DNA of 64,000 nt, from the NCBI RefSeq assembly GCF_013114545.1, contig NZ_VTXI01000022.1:1-64000 (forward strand). Direction: 5' to 3'. The position numbers and the translations under genes were made by a program. The DNA is from Vibrio sp. RE86. GTDB taxonomy: Bacteria > Pseudomonadota > Gammaproteobacteria > Enterobacterales > Vibrionaceae. Positions 43,834 through 52,637 of the stretch are shown here, one piece after another. Every line of letters starts with the position of its first letter. The first letter of the stretch is position 1. A model generated the notes under the pieces. The model worked only from the letters and a program-made list of their open reading frames with translations, ran no database searches and was not told the origin of the DNA.

Positions 43834-44724
43834 TTATGGGGCGATGTAAGTATCGTGTGCGACTTCCCACAGGGCTTTCACTAGCGGGTTGTCGAGCTGT
43901 GAACGTTTGCAGCAGACACCGAGCTTGAAGGGTTTTACTGATGCTACCTTTAAGCGTTGTATCTTCTCTTTTACTGGGCTGTTATTAATCACCACGTCGG
44001 GTGCAATGCCCACACCACAACCTAGGGCGACCATACTCACTATCGCCTCATGTCCTGATACTTGAGCATAAATGTTGGGCTTTATCTTCATCGCTTTGAA
44101 CCACGCATTGGCACGTTCCCGTGCAGTACCAGATTCCGACACGATGAAAGGGATGTTAGACCAATCGGGCTGATCTTTTTGTAGCTCCTCAGCAAAGTTA
44201 CTCACGCCAGACGGGGCAATTACCGACAATGGGATTTCACTGATGGTTTCAAACTCGATTCTGGCGGGTAACTGATCGGGCATGGCTGAGATCGCAATAT
44301 CCACCTCATCCGCCAGAACCTTCTCGATTGCTTGAGCTGGGTCGCCTGTGGACAGTTTAAATTCAATCAGCGGGTGCTGAATACGAAAGTCTGATAATAG
44401 CTCGGGCAAATGACTATAGCTGGCCGTCACAGAACAGAACAGGCGAATCTCACCTTGTAGCTCTTCCTCATGTCCTTGAACTTGGGCGTTATAACTTTGC
44501 CATTCACTGATGATTTTAAGCGCAACCGGCAGTAATTTTTTAGCCGCGGGCGTCAGCTCCACACTGCGGTTGTCTCGTAAGAAGAGGGTTTGATCTATTT
44601 CATCTTCGAGCTTTTGAATCTGCCGACTTAATGCCGATGGGCTGATGTGCATCGCCGCTGCCGTTTTTGAGAAATTTTGGCTCTCACACAAGTGAATAAA
44701 TAGTTGCAGACTTTTTATGTTCAT
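43834..44724 (-). CDS. ilvY: LysR-family regulator IlvY
   Basis: A 296-aa LysR regulator with an N-terminal winged helix (LQLFIHLCESQNFSKTAAAMHISPSALSRQIQKLE, residues 5-40) and an effector domain. It is divergent from ilvC, the conserved position of IlvY, which activates ilvC in response to acetolactate or acetohydroxybutyrate. Confidence 0.93.
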   Translation of the reverse strand: MNIKSLQLFIHLCESQNFSKTAAAMHISPSALSRQIQKLEDEIDQTLFLRDNRSVELTPAAKKLLPVALKIISEWQSYNAQVQGHEEELQGEIRLFCSVTASYSHLPELLSDFRIQHPLIEFKLSTGDPAQAIEKVLADEVDIAISAMPDQLPARIEFETISEIPLSVIAPSGVSNFAEELQKDQPDWSNIPFIVSESGTARERANAWFKAMKIKPNIYAQVSGHEAIVSMVALGCGVGIAPDVVINNSPVKEKIQRLKVASVKPFKLGVCCKRSQLDNPLVKALWEVAHDTYIAP

Positions 44725-44821
44725 ATTTCGATCTTGAAAAGAGAATAAAACTGACTTTTTGCTTGATTACTATATGAATGCCATACCCTTTGAGGTATAA
44801 CAGAATTAACTGACTTATAGG

Positions 44822-44842
44822 TTGTTGCAAAAAACGCAATTA
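44822..44842. promoter_or_regulatory. candidate IlvY operator
   Basis: TTGC-AAAAAAC-GCAA (44825-44839), an interrupted dyad in the 224-bp divergent ilvY-ilvC region. LysR proteins bind such dyads. Assignment is by position only. Confidence 0.4.
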
Positions 44843-44948
44843 CTAGTTGTGAATATATCACTTTAAGCAACGAAAAGTCTGCATTAGTATCAGGTCATTC
44901 GATAGTGAAATATCGACCAAATGGAAAATTTTTAAGGAGAGCCCGACC

Positions 44949-46433
44949 ATGGCTAACTATTTCAATACTTTAAACCTACGTGAACAACTAGACCAACTAG
45001 GTCGCTGCCGCTTTATGGATCGTGAAGAGTTCGCGACAGAAGCGGACTACCTAAAAGGTAAGAAGATCGTTATCGTCGGCTGTGGTGCTCAAGGTCTTAA
45101 CCAAGGTCTAAACATGCGTGATTCTGGCCTAGACGTATCTTACGCTCTACGCCAAGCAGCGATTGATGAGAAACGTCAATCTTTCAAAAACGCGGATGAG
45201 AATGGCTTTGTTGTAGGCAGCTACGAAACGCTAATCCCACAAGCTGACCTAGTTATCAACCTGACTCCAGACAAGCAACACACTAACGTTGTTGAAACAG
45301 TAATGCCTCTAATGAAAGAAGGTGCAGCACTGGGTTACTCTCACGGCTTTAACGTTGTTGAAGAAGGTATGCAGCTACGTTCTGACCTGACTGTTGTAAT
45401 GGTTGCTCCTAAGTGTCCTGGTTCTGAAGTACGCGAAGAGTACAAGCGTGGTTTCGGTGTTCCAACACTGATCGCTGTTCACCCAGAAAATGACCCTAAA
45501 GGTGAAGGCTGGGATATCGCGAAAGCATGGGCTGCAGGTACAGGTGGTCACCGCGCGGGCTGTCTAGAGTCTTCATTCGTGGCAGAAGTAAAATCTGACC
45601 TAATGGGCGAGCAAACAATTCTATGTGGCATGCTGCAAGCTGGTTCTATCGTATCTTACGAGAAGATGATTGCTGATGGCATCGACCCAAGCTACGCAGG
45701 TAAGCTTCTACAATACGGTTGGGAAACAATCACAGAGGCACTGAAATTCGGTGGCATCACTCACATGATGGACCGTCTATCAAACCCAGCTAAAATCAAA
45801 GCATTTGAGCTTTCTGAAGAGCTAAAAGAGCTAATGCGTCCGCTTTACAACAAGCACATGGATGACATCATCACGGGTGAATTCTCAAGCACTATGATGG
45901 CTGACTGGGCGAACGACGACGTGAACCTACTAGGCTGGCGTGCAGAGACAGGTGAAACTGCATTTGAAAACTACCCAGCAAGCGACGTGGAAATCTCTGA
46001 GCAAGAGTACTTCGACAACGGTATCCTAATGGTTGCAATGGTTCGTGCCGGCGTTGAGCTAGCATTCGAAGCAATGACAGCATCAGGTATCATCGATGAG
46101 TCAGCGTACTACGAATCTCTACACGAGCTGCCGCTAATCGCAAACACAGTAGCACGTAAGCGTCTATACGAAATGAACGTAGTAATCTCAGATACAGCAG
46201 AATACGGTAACTACCTATTCGCTAACGTAGCAACGCCGCTACTACGTGAGAAGTTCATGCCTTCAGTAAACACTGACGTAATCGGTAAAGGTCTAGGTGA
46301 AACATCTAACCAAGTAGATAACGCAACGCTAATCGCTGTAAACGAAGCTATCCGTAACCACCCAGTTGAGTACATCGGTGAAGAGCTACGTGGTTACATG
46401 ACTGATATGAAGAACATCGCAGTAGGCGGCTAA
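44949..46433 (+). CDS. ilvC: ketol-acid reductoisomerase IlvC (class II)
   Basis: A 494-aa class II (long, E. coli-type) ketol-acid reductoisomerase for valine, leucine and isoleucine synthesis. NADPH loop: KIVIVGCGAQGLNQGLNMRDSG near residue 36. The duplicated C-terminal knotted domain explains the length compared with about 330 aa for class I. AAGGAGA precedes the ATG. It is regulated by the divergent ilvY. Confidence 0.97.
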   Translation: MANYFNTLNLREQLDQLGRCRFMDREEFATEADYLKGKKIVIVGCGAQGLNQGLNMRDSGLDVSYALRQAAIDEKRQSFKNADENGFVVGSYETLIPQADLVINLTPDKQHTNVVETVMPLMKEGAALGYSHGFNVVEEGMQLRSDLTVVMVAPKCPGSEVREEYKRGFGVPTLIAVHPENDPKGEGWDIAKAWAAGTGGHRAGCLESSFVAEVKSDLMGEQTILCGMLQAGSIVSYEKMIADGIDPSYAGKLLQYGWETITEALKFGGITHMMDRLSNPAKIKAFELSEELKELMRPLYNKHMDDIITGEFSSTMMADWANDDVNLLGWRAETGETAFENYPASDVEISEQEYFDNGILMVAMVRAGVELAFEAMTASGIIDESAYYESLHELPLIANTVARKRLYEMNVVISDTAEYGNYLFANVATPLLREKFMPSVNTDVIGKGLGETSNQVDNATLIAVNEAIRNHPVEYIGEELRGYMTDMKNIAVGG

Positions 46434-46629
46434 TCTTCTTCGCTAAGGAGCTTAATTTCTTTGTCGGTAATACTCATTTGCTAGCGCAAACTCCATGTTA
46501 CCTCCGCGAACTTAAGTTCTTAGCTTTGAACACTAAGCTCTGCGTAATTTTCTTCGTAACCTAGACTCTAGGTTGCAAAAAACTCCAGGCAGACTGGGGT
46601 AATAAATACAAAAAACAAACACAACATTA

Positions 46630-46672
46630 ATTAAAAAGCCCTGAATGCTAATGTGTTCAGGGCTTTTCTTTT
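46630..46672. terminator. terminator downstream of ilvC
   Basis: AAAAAGCCCTGAA (46633-46645) pairs with TTCAGGGCTTTT, with A and T runs on both sides. It serves ilvC and the convergent DUF1330 gene. The 46434-46630 stretch before it holds only imperfect dyads. Confidence 0.85.
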
Positions 46673-46689
46673 GTCTCTGCTTGGATGAG

Positions 46690-46995
46690 TTAAGCCAGTT
46701 GGTCAATGCCTTCAATTAGGGCGTGGTGACTTACAGAGCCTTGCGTACGAGCTTCAAGGTGTGGTGCGTATTCAGGATCAGCCATAAAGTCTAATGCAGC
46801 TTGTTTTGAAGGCCATGAAATGATGATACGTAATGCTGGGTCTTCACGGTCGCCTTCTACACGCTGGTGGACAGAAGTGCGGGCAATGTATTGACCACCA
46901 TACTTAGTTACCAGCTTATTGGAAACAGGCACATAATCTGCCACCCAAGCGTCAGTGTTAGGGGTCACTTCAAGTACTGAGTAGTAAGTTGTCAT
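46690..46995 (-). CDS. DUF1330-like small protein
   Basis: A 101-aa ferredoxin-like (dimeric alpha-beta barrel) protein: TTYYSVLEVTPN, then YGGQYIARTSVHQRVEGD, then IIISWPSKQAALDFMADPEYAPHLEART. This is the DUF1330 pattern; function unknown. The ATG at 46995 has GGAG seven bases upstream. Confidence 0.82.
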   Translation of the reverse strand: MTTYYSVLEVTPNTDAWVADYVPVSNKLVTKYGGQYIARTSVHQRVEGDREDPALRIIISWPSKQAALDFMADPEYAPHLEARTQGSVSHHALIEGIDQLA

Positions 46996-47144
46996 AGGAT
47001 GCTCCGGTATCAATCAATAAAAGTCAGTTGAACTCAATTTGCCGCTAGTTGTGCTTTAGCAACTTGAGTATAGATTAGCAGTTATTTGATACTTGATAAT
47101 GGAGGCAGAGGAGGAATGACTTTCTGTATTCTATTGATAATAAA

Positions 47145-47173
47145 AAGGGTTGATGCGTCAACATCAACCCTCA
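47145..47173 (-). terminator. intrinsic terminator of ubiK
   Basis: On the minus strand, AGGGTTGATG and CATCAACCCT pair around TTGACG and are followed by TTTTTATT. It lies 25 bp past the ubiK stop. Confidence 0.85.
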
Positions 47174-47195
47174 ATACAAGTGGTGAATGACCAGC

Positions 47196-47447
47196 TTATT
47201 TATCTGCCAGCTTCTCTTCTAGATCCGCCAGCTTCTTTTCCATCTCTGTCAGTTTTTGACGAGTACGAAGCAGTACTTGAGTTTGTACGTCGAACTCTTC
47301 ACGGCTAACCACATCCAGCTTGTTTAGCTGACCTTGGATAACTTGACGTACCTTTTGATCAACATCTGAACCTAGCTCTTTTACTGGCGCAGGCATTGAA
47401 TCATGAATTTGTTTAGCAATTTGCTCTAGTTTCTTTGGGTCAAACAT
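47196..47447 (-). CDS. ubiK: ubiquinone biosynthesis accessory factor UbiK
   Basis: An 83-aa helical protein matching E. coli UbiK (YqiC): MFDPKKLEQIAKQIHDSMP, then LDVVSREEFDVQTQVLLRTRQKL, and a C-terminal coiled coil. UbiK works with UbiJ in the ubiquinone complex. It is monocistronic. Confidence 0.93.
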   Translation of the reverse strand: MFDPKKLEQIAKQIHDSMPAPVKELGSDVDQKVRQVIQGQLNKLDVVSREEFDVQTQVLLRTRQKLTEMEKKLADLEEKLADK

Positions 47448-47550
47448 GTGACTAAAACTCCTTTCGATTTGTCCTCATTCTATGTAATTGATACGGGAAA
47501 GTCGCTACCTCGAGAGTAAAAATTCGAAGCTTATATCGACAATGAAGGAC

Positions 47551-47580
47551 AATAAAAAAGGCCACCGAAGTGGCCTTTGA
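47551..47580 (-). terminator. intrinsic terminator of the RND operon
   Basis: On the minus strand, AAAGGCCAC and GTGGCCTTT pair around a TTCG tetraloop and are followed by TTTT. It lies 14 bp after the vexB-like stop. Confidence 0.92.
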
Positions 47581-47593
47581 CTAATCGCAGTGA

Positions 47594-50500
47594 TTATTTG
47601 TTGTCTGCAAGCTCGCGGTGAGCGGCTTTTGCTTCATCAACACGCGCTAGCTTCTCTAAGTCTTTGTCTTCAACAAACACTGGTAGAGGCTTGTGTTTCT
47701 CAGCAAGGTAGCTGTAGATAACAGGCAGTACGAACAGTGTGAAGATAGTACCAATTGCAAGACCTGCAACGATTACGATACCAATACTAAAGCGCTGCGC
47801 TGCACCTGCACCTGTTGCGTACATAAGCGGGATAAGACCAGCAATCATCGCTGCTGTCGTCATTAGGATAGGGCGTAGACGAACTTTCGCCGCTTCCATT
47901 ACCGCTTCTGTCTTGCTCAGTTTGTTGTGCAGCTGCTCTTCTTTTGCTACTTCACAGATCAAGATACCGTGCTTGGTGATAAGACCAACCAGAGTAATCA
48001 GACCTACCTGAGAGTAGATGTTCATTGAAGCTGCGCCCCAAGCAAGGGCAATCAGAGCACCACAGATCGCCAATGGTACTGACACCATGATCACCAGTGG
48101 GTCTTTAACCGATTCAAACTGAATCGCCAGTACCAAGAAGATGATCGCCAGTGCAAGACCGAAGGTTGCGTACAGTGCGCTACCTTCTGTCACGTACTGA
48201 CGTGCTTCACCCATATAGTCATGGTTATAACCTGCAGGAAGCTTCTCTGCTGCAATACCTTCGAACCAGTTAATTGCATCACCCATTGCTGCGCCTGGCG
48301 CAGGTACTGCACCAATTGTTGCTGAGTTTAGCTGGTTGAAGTGAGGCAGTGAGCGAGGCTCAGCGACAACATCAATCGTGATCAAGCTGCCTAACGGAAC
48401 CGCTTTACCATCTGCGCTACGAACATAGTAGTTGTTCATCGACTCTGGGTTTAGACGCCATTTACGCTCAACCTGAGGGATAACTTCGTATGAACGGCCA
48501 TTAAGGTCGATTCGGTTAACGTAGCCATCAGCCATCATGGTACTTAGGGTGATACCAATGTCTTGCATGGTCACGCCGTAGGCACCCGCTTTATCCTTGT
48601 CGATGTTGATTTTCATCGTTGCCGAGTCGTAGTTCAGATCAAGGTCTGAGTAGACGAACTGCGGGTTCGATTTCACTTCGGTCAGAATATCAGTCGCGAT
48701 AGTGAATAGGCTTTCAAATGCGTTTGGTGTCGTAATAACGAACTGAATCGGTAGACCTGAACCTGCACCTGGTAGTTCAGGCATCTGGAACGCCGTTACT
48801 GCCATGCCAGGAACATTACCGACTAAGCCACCTACGCGGTTTGCCACATCAGATTGGCTAGCTTCACGTTCACTCCAAGGCACCATAGACGCAATACCAA
48901 ATGCTTGGTTTGAGTTAGGCACACCAGTAAACACCTGAGCAAAAGCAACTTCTGGCTGATCAGACAGAATCGCGTTTACATCGTTCATGGTGTTTTGCAT
49001 GAAGTCTAAGTTCGAGTTCGACGGCGCCGTACCCATAAGCATGATTACACCTTTATCTTCAGAAGGTGCAAGCTCACTTGGGATGAACTTAAACAGCATT
49101 GGCAAGCTACCGAACACGATCAGTGCGAACGCAATCACTACCGGACGATGCTGCATAACCGCGGCTAGCATTTTTGCGTAGCGGTTGGTCATGCCGTCAA
49201 GGAAGTGGTGAACTTTTTGTTCAAACTTACTTGGCTCTTCGTTCGCTTTTAGCATCTTCGAACACATCATTGGCGAGAGCGTCAGTGCCACGATACCGGA
49301 CACAAATACCGCACCTGCCAGTGTCAGTGCGAACTCTTTAAACAGCGAGCCGGTAATACCACCCATTAGCGCGATTGGCGCATATACCGCACCCAGCGTT
49401 AATGTCATGGCAATAACCGGTACCGCGATCTCACGAGTACCAATGATAGCCGCGCGGAATGGTGATTCACCCAGCTTAACGTGACGGTCGACGTTCTCAA
49501 GAACAACGATCGCATCATCTACTACCAGACCGATAGCCAGTACCATCGCAAGCAGGGTCATCAGGTTCCAAGAGAAACCCATCGCCTGCATTACCATTGC
49601 TACACCAATCAAAGAGAGTGGAATAGTCACGATAGGGATGATTACCGCACGGAACGAGCCTAGGAATAGCGTGATAACCACTAATACGATCAGTGCCGCT
49701 TCAAGAATCGTTTTAACAACTTCGTTGATCGACTCGTTAATCGCAATCGTTGAGTCGTACATCACGTTCATCTTGATGTTGCTTGGCAAGTTACGCTCTA
49801 GTTGAGGTAGCAGGTCTAGCACATCCGCTGCGATGTTGATCGGGTTTGCACTCGGTGCTGCGTTGATCGCTGCAACAACGGCTTCTTGACCATTCGCACT
49901 TGCACGGTAAACATCGTGGCTCTTCTCTAGCGTTACCTTGGCAATATCGCTCAAGCGAGTCACATCACCTTCGTCTGTTGCAACAACGAGGTTTGATAGC
50001 TCTTCAACGTTCGATACCTGAGTATCCGCACTACCGTTGTATAGAACAAACTCACCCACAGCCTGACCAGTCGCTGACTGATAGTTGTTGGCGTTCAGTA
50101 CGTTCATTACGTCGGTTGCGGTTAGGTTCAGTGCCGCCATCTTCGCTGGATCAAGCCAGATACGCAGTGCGTATTTCATACCACCGTAGAGGTCAACTTT
50201 AGAGACACCGTTAACGGTGAATAGCTGCGGGTTGATTACACGCTCAAGGTAGTCAGTGATTTGGCTTGAAGACAACTCGTCACTGGTGAAACCAATGTAG
50301 AGTACCGCGGTCGTGGAACCTGTCGACATGGTTACGGTTGGATCTTCCGCTTCTTTTGGAAGCTGAGAACGAACCGAGTTTGTCTTAGCCAAAATGTCCG
50401 ATAGGGCGGCATTCGGGTCAGTGTTCAACTTCATGTTGACGGTAATCGTCGAACTACCAAGTACAGACGATGACGTCATGTAATCGATATTGTCCGCCTG

Positions 50501-50716
50501 TGCGACCGCTTGTTCCAAGGGCTGAGTAATAAAGCCTTGGATAAGGTCCGCACTTGCACCGTAGTAACTGGTGGTTACCGTTACTACCGTGTTTGTCATT
50601 TCAGGGTATTCTCGAACCTGCATCTTGAACACCGCTTGTAAGCCAAGCAAGGCGATCAAGAAACTGATTGATACCGCTAAAACTGGACGTTTAATAAAAA
50701 CATCAGTAAAGCGCAT
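47594..50716 (-). CDS. vexB: RND multidrug efflux permease, VexB-like
   Basis: A 1040-aa inner-membrane proton-driven pump of the RND/HAE family. It has 12 helices and two large periplasmic loops. Helix 4 carries the proton-relay pair in AIGLVVDDAIVVLENV, and the N-terminus FIKRPVLAVSISFLIALLG is typical. The neighbourhood (ilvC, TetR gene, rep) matches the V. cholerae vexRAB locus, which exports bile salts and other drugs; the name is given by similarity and position. The outer-membrane partner (TolC) is elsewhere. Confidence 0.85.
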   Translation of the reverse strand: MRFTDVFIKRPVLAVSISFLIALLGLQAVFKMQVREYPEMTNTVVTVTTSYYGASADLIQGFITQPLEQAVAQADNIDYMTSSSVLGSSTITVNMKLNTDPNAALSDILAKTNSVRSQLPKEAEDPTVTMSTGSTTAVLYIGFTSDELSSSQITDYLERVINPQLFTVNGVSKVDLYGGMKYALRIWLDPAKMAALNLTATDVMNVLNANNYQSATGQAVGEFVLYNGSADTQVSNVEELSNLVVATDEGDVTRLSDIAKVTLEKSHDVYRASANGQEAVVAAINAAPSANPINIAADVLDLLPQLERNLPSNIKMNVMYDSTIAINESINEVVKTILEAALIVLVVITLFLGSFRAVIIPIVTIPLSLIGVAMVMQAMGFSWNLMTLLAMVLAIGLVVDDAIVVLENVDRHVKLGESPFRAAIIGTREIAVPVIAMTLTLGAVYAPIALMGGITGSLFKEFALTLAGAVFVSGIVALTLSPMMCSKMLKANEEPSKFEQKVHHFLDGMTNRYAKMLAAVMQHRPVVIAFALIVFGSLPMLFKFIPSELAPSEDKGVIMLMGTAPSNSNLDFMQNTMNDVNAILSDQPEVAFAQVFTGVPNSNQAFGIASMVPWSEREASQSDVANRVGGLVGNVPGMAVTAFQMPELPGAGSGLPIQFVITTPNAFESLFTIATDILTEVKSNPQFVYSDLDLNYDSATMKINIDKDKAGAYGVTMQDIGITLSTMMADGYVNRIDLNGRSYEVIPQVERKWRLNPESMNNYYVRSADGKAVPLGSLITIDVVAEPRSLPHFNQLNSATIGAVPAPGAAMGDAINWFEGIAAEKLPAGYNHDYMGEARQYVTEGSALYATFGLALAIIFLVLAIQFESVKDPLVIMVSVPLAICGALIALAWGAASMNIYSQVGLITLVGLITKHGILICEVAKEEQLHNKLSKTEAVMEAAKVRLRPILMTTAAMIAGLIPLMYATGAGAAQRFSIGIVIVAGLAIGTIFTLFVLPVIYSYLAEKHKPLPVFVEDKDLEKLARVDEAKAAHRELADNK

Positions 50717-50727
50717 GAGGCCTCCAA

Positions 50728-51834
50728 TTACAGCATTGGTGTTTCAGCTGGTGGAGTAGTCGCATCGCTTTCTACTACACGAACTTTCGCGTCGTTACTT
50801 AGACGAACCTGACCTGAAGTCACCACAACATCACCAGCTTTTACGCCTTCTAGGATGTGTGCGATATCTTGAGTACGTTCGCCAACTTTCACTACATGCT
50901 GCTTAACGCGTTTTTCACCGTTCTCTTCAGAGATAATGTAAACATTGTCGCCGTATAGAGTGAAGGTGATAGCCGTTTGTGGCAGAGTCACTTGGTTTTC
51001 AAGTTTAGGTAGGATGATGTTCGCACGTGCAAACATACCGCTACGAAGCGTGCCATCACTGTTCGGGATGTCAGCTTGAACCTGAATTAGACCACTTTGG
51101 ATGTTAACTGCTGGCTCGATAGCAGAGATAGAACCTTTAAATGGCTTCTCTGGGTAAGCGTCAACAAAGATATCCACTTCTTGATCAATCGTGATACGAG
51201 AGATGTCTGTCTGTGGCACAGTGAAGCGTAGGCGCATCACACTTGTATCTTCTAGACGAACGATGTCAGTACCTGCTTGAAGGTATTGGCCTAGGTAAAC
51301 ATTACGAATACCGACAACGCCAGCGAACGGTGCTTTGATCTCACGGCGGTCAATCGATGCTTTTAGGCTCTCAATGTCTGCTTGTAGTGAGAAGTAGTTT
51401 GCTTCAGCTTCATCATACGCTTCTTTAGAGATAGAACCTTTTTTGTACAGGCCTTGGTAGCGCTTGTACTTCGCTTGAGCTGCAGGCAGCTTCGCTTGAG
51501 CACTTTTTAGGTTTGCTTTCTCAACGTCAGAATCAAGCAGTACTAAAGGCTGGCCTTCTTCTACTTGCGTACCTGATTCAAACGCAATCTTATCGATCAC
51601 GCCGCTTGTTTCGTTAGCAACCGTTACACCTTGGTTTGGTTCAATGAAACCGATCGCTTCAATAACTGGCACCCAATCGACCGGCTGAACTTCAGTTACC
51701 GTTACCGGAAACTCAGGTTCAGGGCGATTTGCCATGTATTCAGCGATCTTCTGCTGTTTAAATAGATTGAAACCTATCACACTGCCAAACAGCAGTATTG
51801 CGATAAGTAACATGAAAAAAGTCCACTTTTTCAT
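50728..51834 (-). CDS. vexA: RND periplasmic adaptor, VexA-like
   Basis: A 368-aa membrane-fusion protein with an N-terminal membrane anchor (FFMLLIAILLFGSVIGFNLF), no lipobox, a lipoyl/barrel-sandwich domain split around a helical hairpin (~95-165), and beta-barrel and membrane-proximal domains. It links the VexB-like pump to an outer-membrane channel. It lies 11 bp before the pump gene in the same operon. Confidence 0.87.
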   Translation of the reverse strand: MKKWTFFMLLIAILLFGSVIGFNLFKQQKIAEYMANRPEPEFPVTVTEVQPVDWVPVIEAIGFIEPNQGVTVANETSGVIDKIAFESGTQVEEGQPLVLLDSDVEKANLKSAQAKLPAAQAKYKRYQGLYKKGSISKEAYDEAEANYFSLQADIESLKASIDRREIKAPFAGVVGIRNVYLGQYLQAGTDIVRLEDTSVMRLRFTVPQTDISRITIDQEVDIFVDAYPEKPFKGSISAIEPAVNIQSGLIQVQADIPNSDGTLRSGMFARANIILPKLENQVTLPQTAITFTLYGDNVYIISEENGEKRVKQHVVKVGERTQDIAHILEGVKAGDVVVTSGQVRLSNDAKVRVVESDATTPPAETPML

Positions 51835-51852
51835 TCTGGTTAGAACTCCAAG

Positions 51853-52419
51853 TTAATGTGTAATGATTGCATCCCAACTGGCTTCAATTGCCGCTTCAAT
51901 GGCGTCTTGGTCCAGTTGGTAATATCCAAGTGATTGTTTACGAGCCAGAGTGACACTGACTTCTAAACTAAGCGCAGCCAACACTGGGTTGTTTAGAGGT
52001 TTGAATACCCCCGTCTCTCGCCCTTCAGTGAACAGTTGATCCACTTTGCTAAACATCTCGCGTTCAATCTCTTTGGTTTTATGGCTACGAACACAAGGTA
52101 AAGAGTCGTACTGAGCACGGTTCTTTAAATTGTCGATGTTCGACACCGAGAGATCGAAAATGTTTAACCACATTTTGCGAAAACGTTCTTTTAGTGGCAT
52201 CGCGTTATCAACACCACGCTGAATAGCTTCAGCGTTGCGCTCTGCGACGGCTAAACGAACTTGTTGCAAGAGATCTTCTTTATCAGAGAAGTAGCGATAA
52301 ATCGTTCCTGCTGCGACCCCAGCTTCTTTGGCCAACTTATGCATCGAGAGCCCTTGAAAGCCTGATTCTGCAATCAGAGTTTCAGCGGCATCTATGATTT
52401 TTTGTCTTTTATCTATCAT
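51853..52419 (-). CDS. vexR: TetR-family regulator, VexR-like
   Basis: A 188-aa TetR regulator. The N-terminal helix-turn-helix is FQGLSMHKLAKEAGVAAGTIYRYFSDKEDLL (residues ~20-50); the rest is the ligand domain. It is the first gene of the vexRAB-like operon. A perfect palindrome lies 34 bp upstream of its start and is probably its operator. Confidence 0.88.
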   Translation of the reverse strand: MIDKRQKIIDAAETLIAESGFQGLSMHKLAKEAGVAAGTIYRYFSDKEDLLQQVRLAVAERNAEAIQRGVDNAMPLKERFRKMWLNIFDLSVSNIDNLKNRAQYDSLPCVRSHKTKEIEREMFSKVDQLFTEGRETGVFKPLNNPVLAALSLEVSVTLARKQSLGYYQLDQDAIEAAIEASWDAIITH

Positions 52420-52452
52420 AAATCAGAACCAGACAGTTAACATATAGTAGGT

Positions 52453-52476
52453 TAATGAATGAACGTTCATTCATTA
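52453..52476. promoter_or_regulatory. 24-bp perfect palindrome, likely VexR operator
   Basis: Arms TAATGAATGAAC and GTTCATTCATTA meet without a spacer. Such palindromes with TGAATG...CATTCA arms are common TetR-type operators. It lies between vexR and rep. Confidence 0.75.
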
Positions 52477-52637
52477 TAGCCTAAAGAGTCACCACTTATG
52501 CAACAAACTATGCATGATTCAGGCAAAAAAATTGTCAATCATATCGGTTGATATGCGTTTAGCTTTTAGACTAAACATAGCAATCTGCGTATTGCACTAT
52601 TATTATATGCGCCAACTTTTTGTACTCAGAGATAGCT

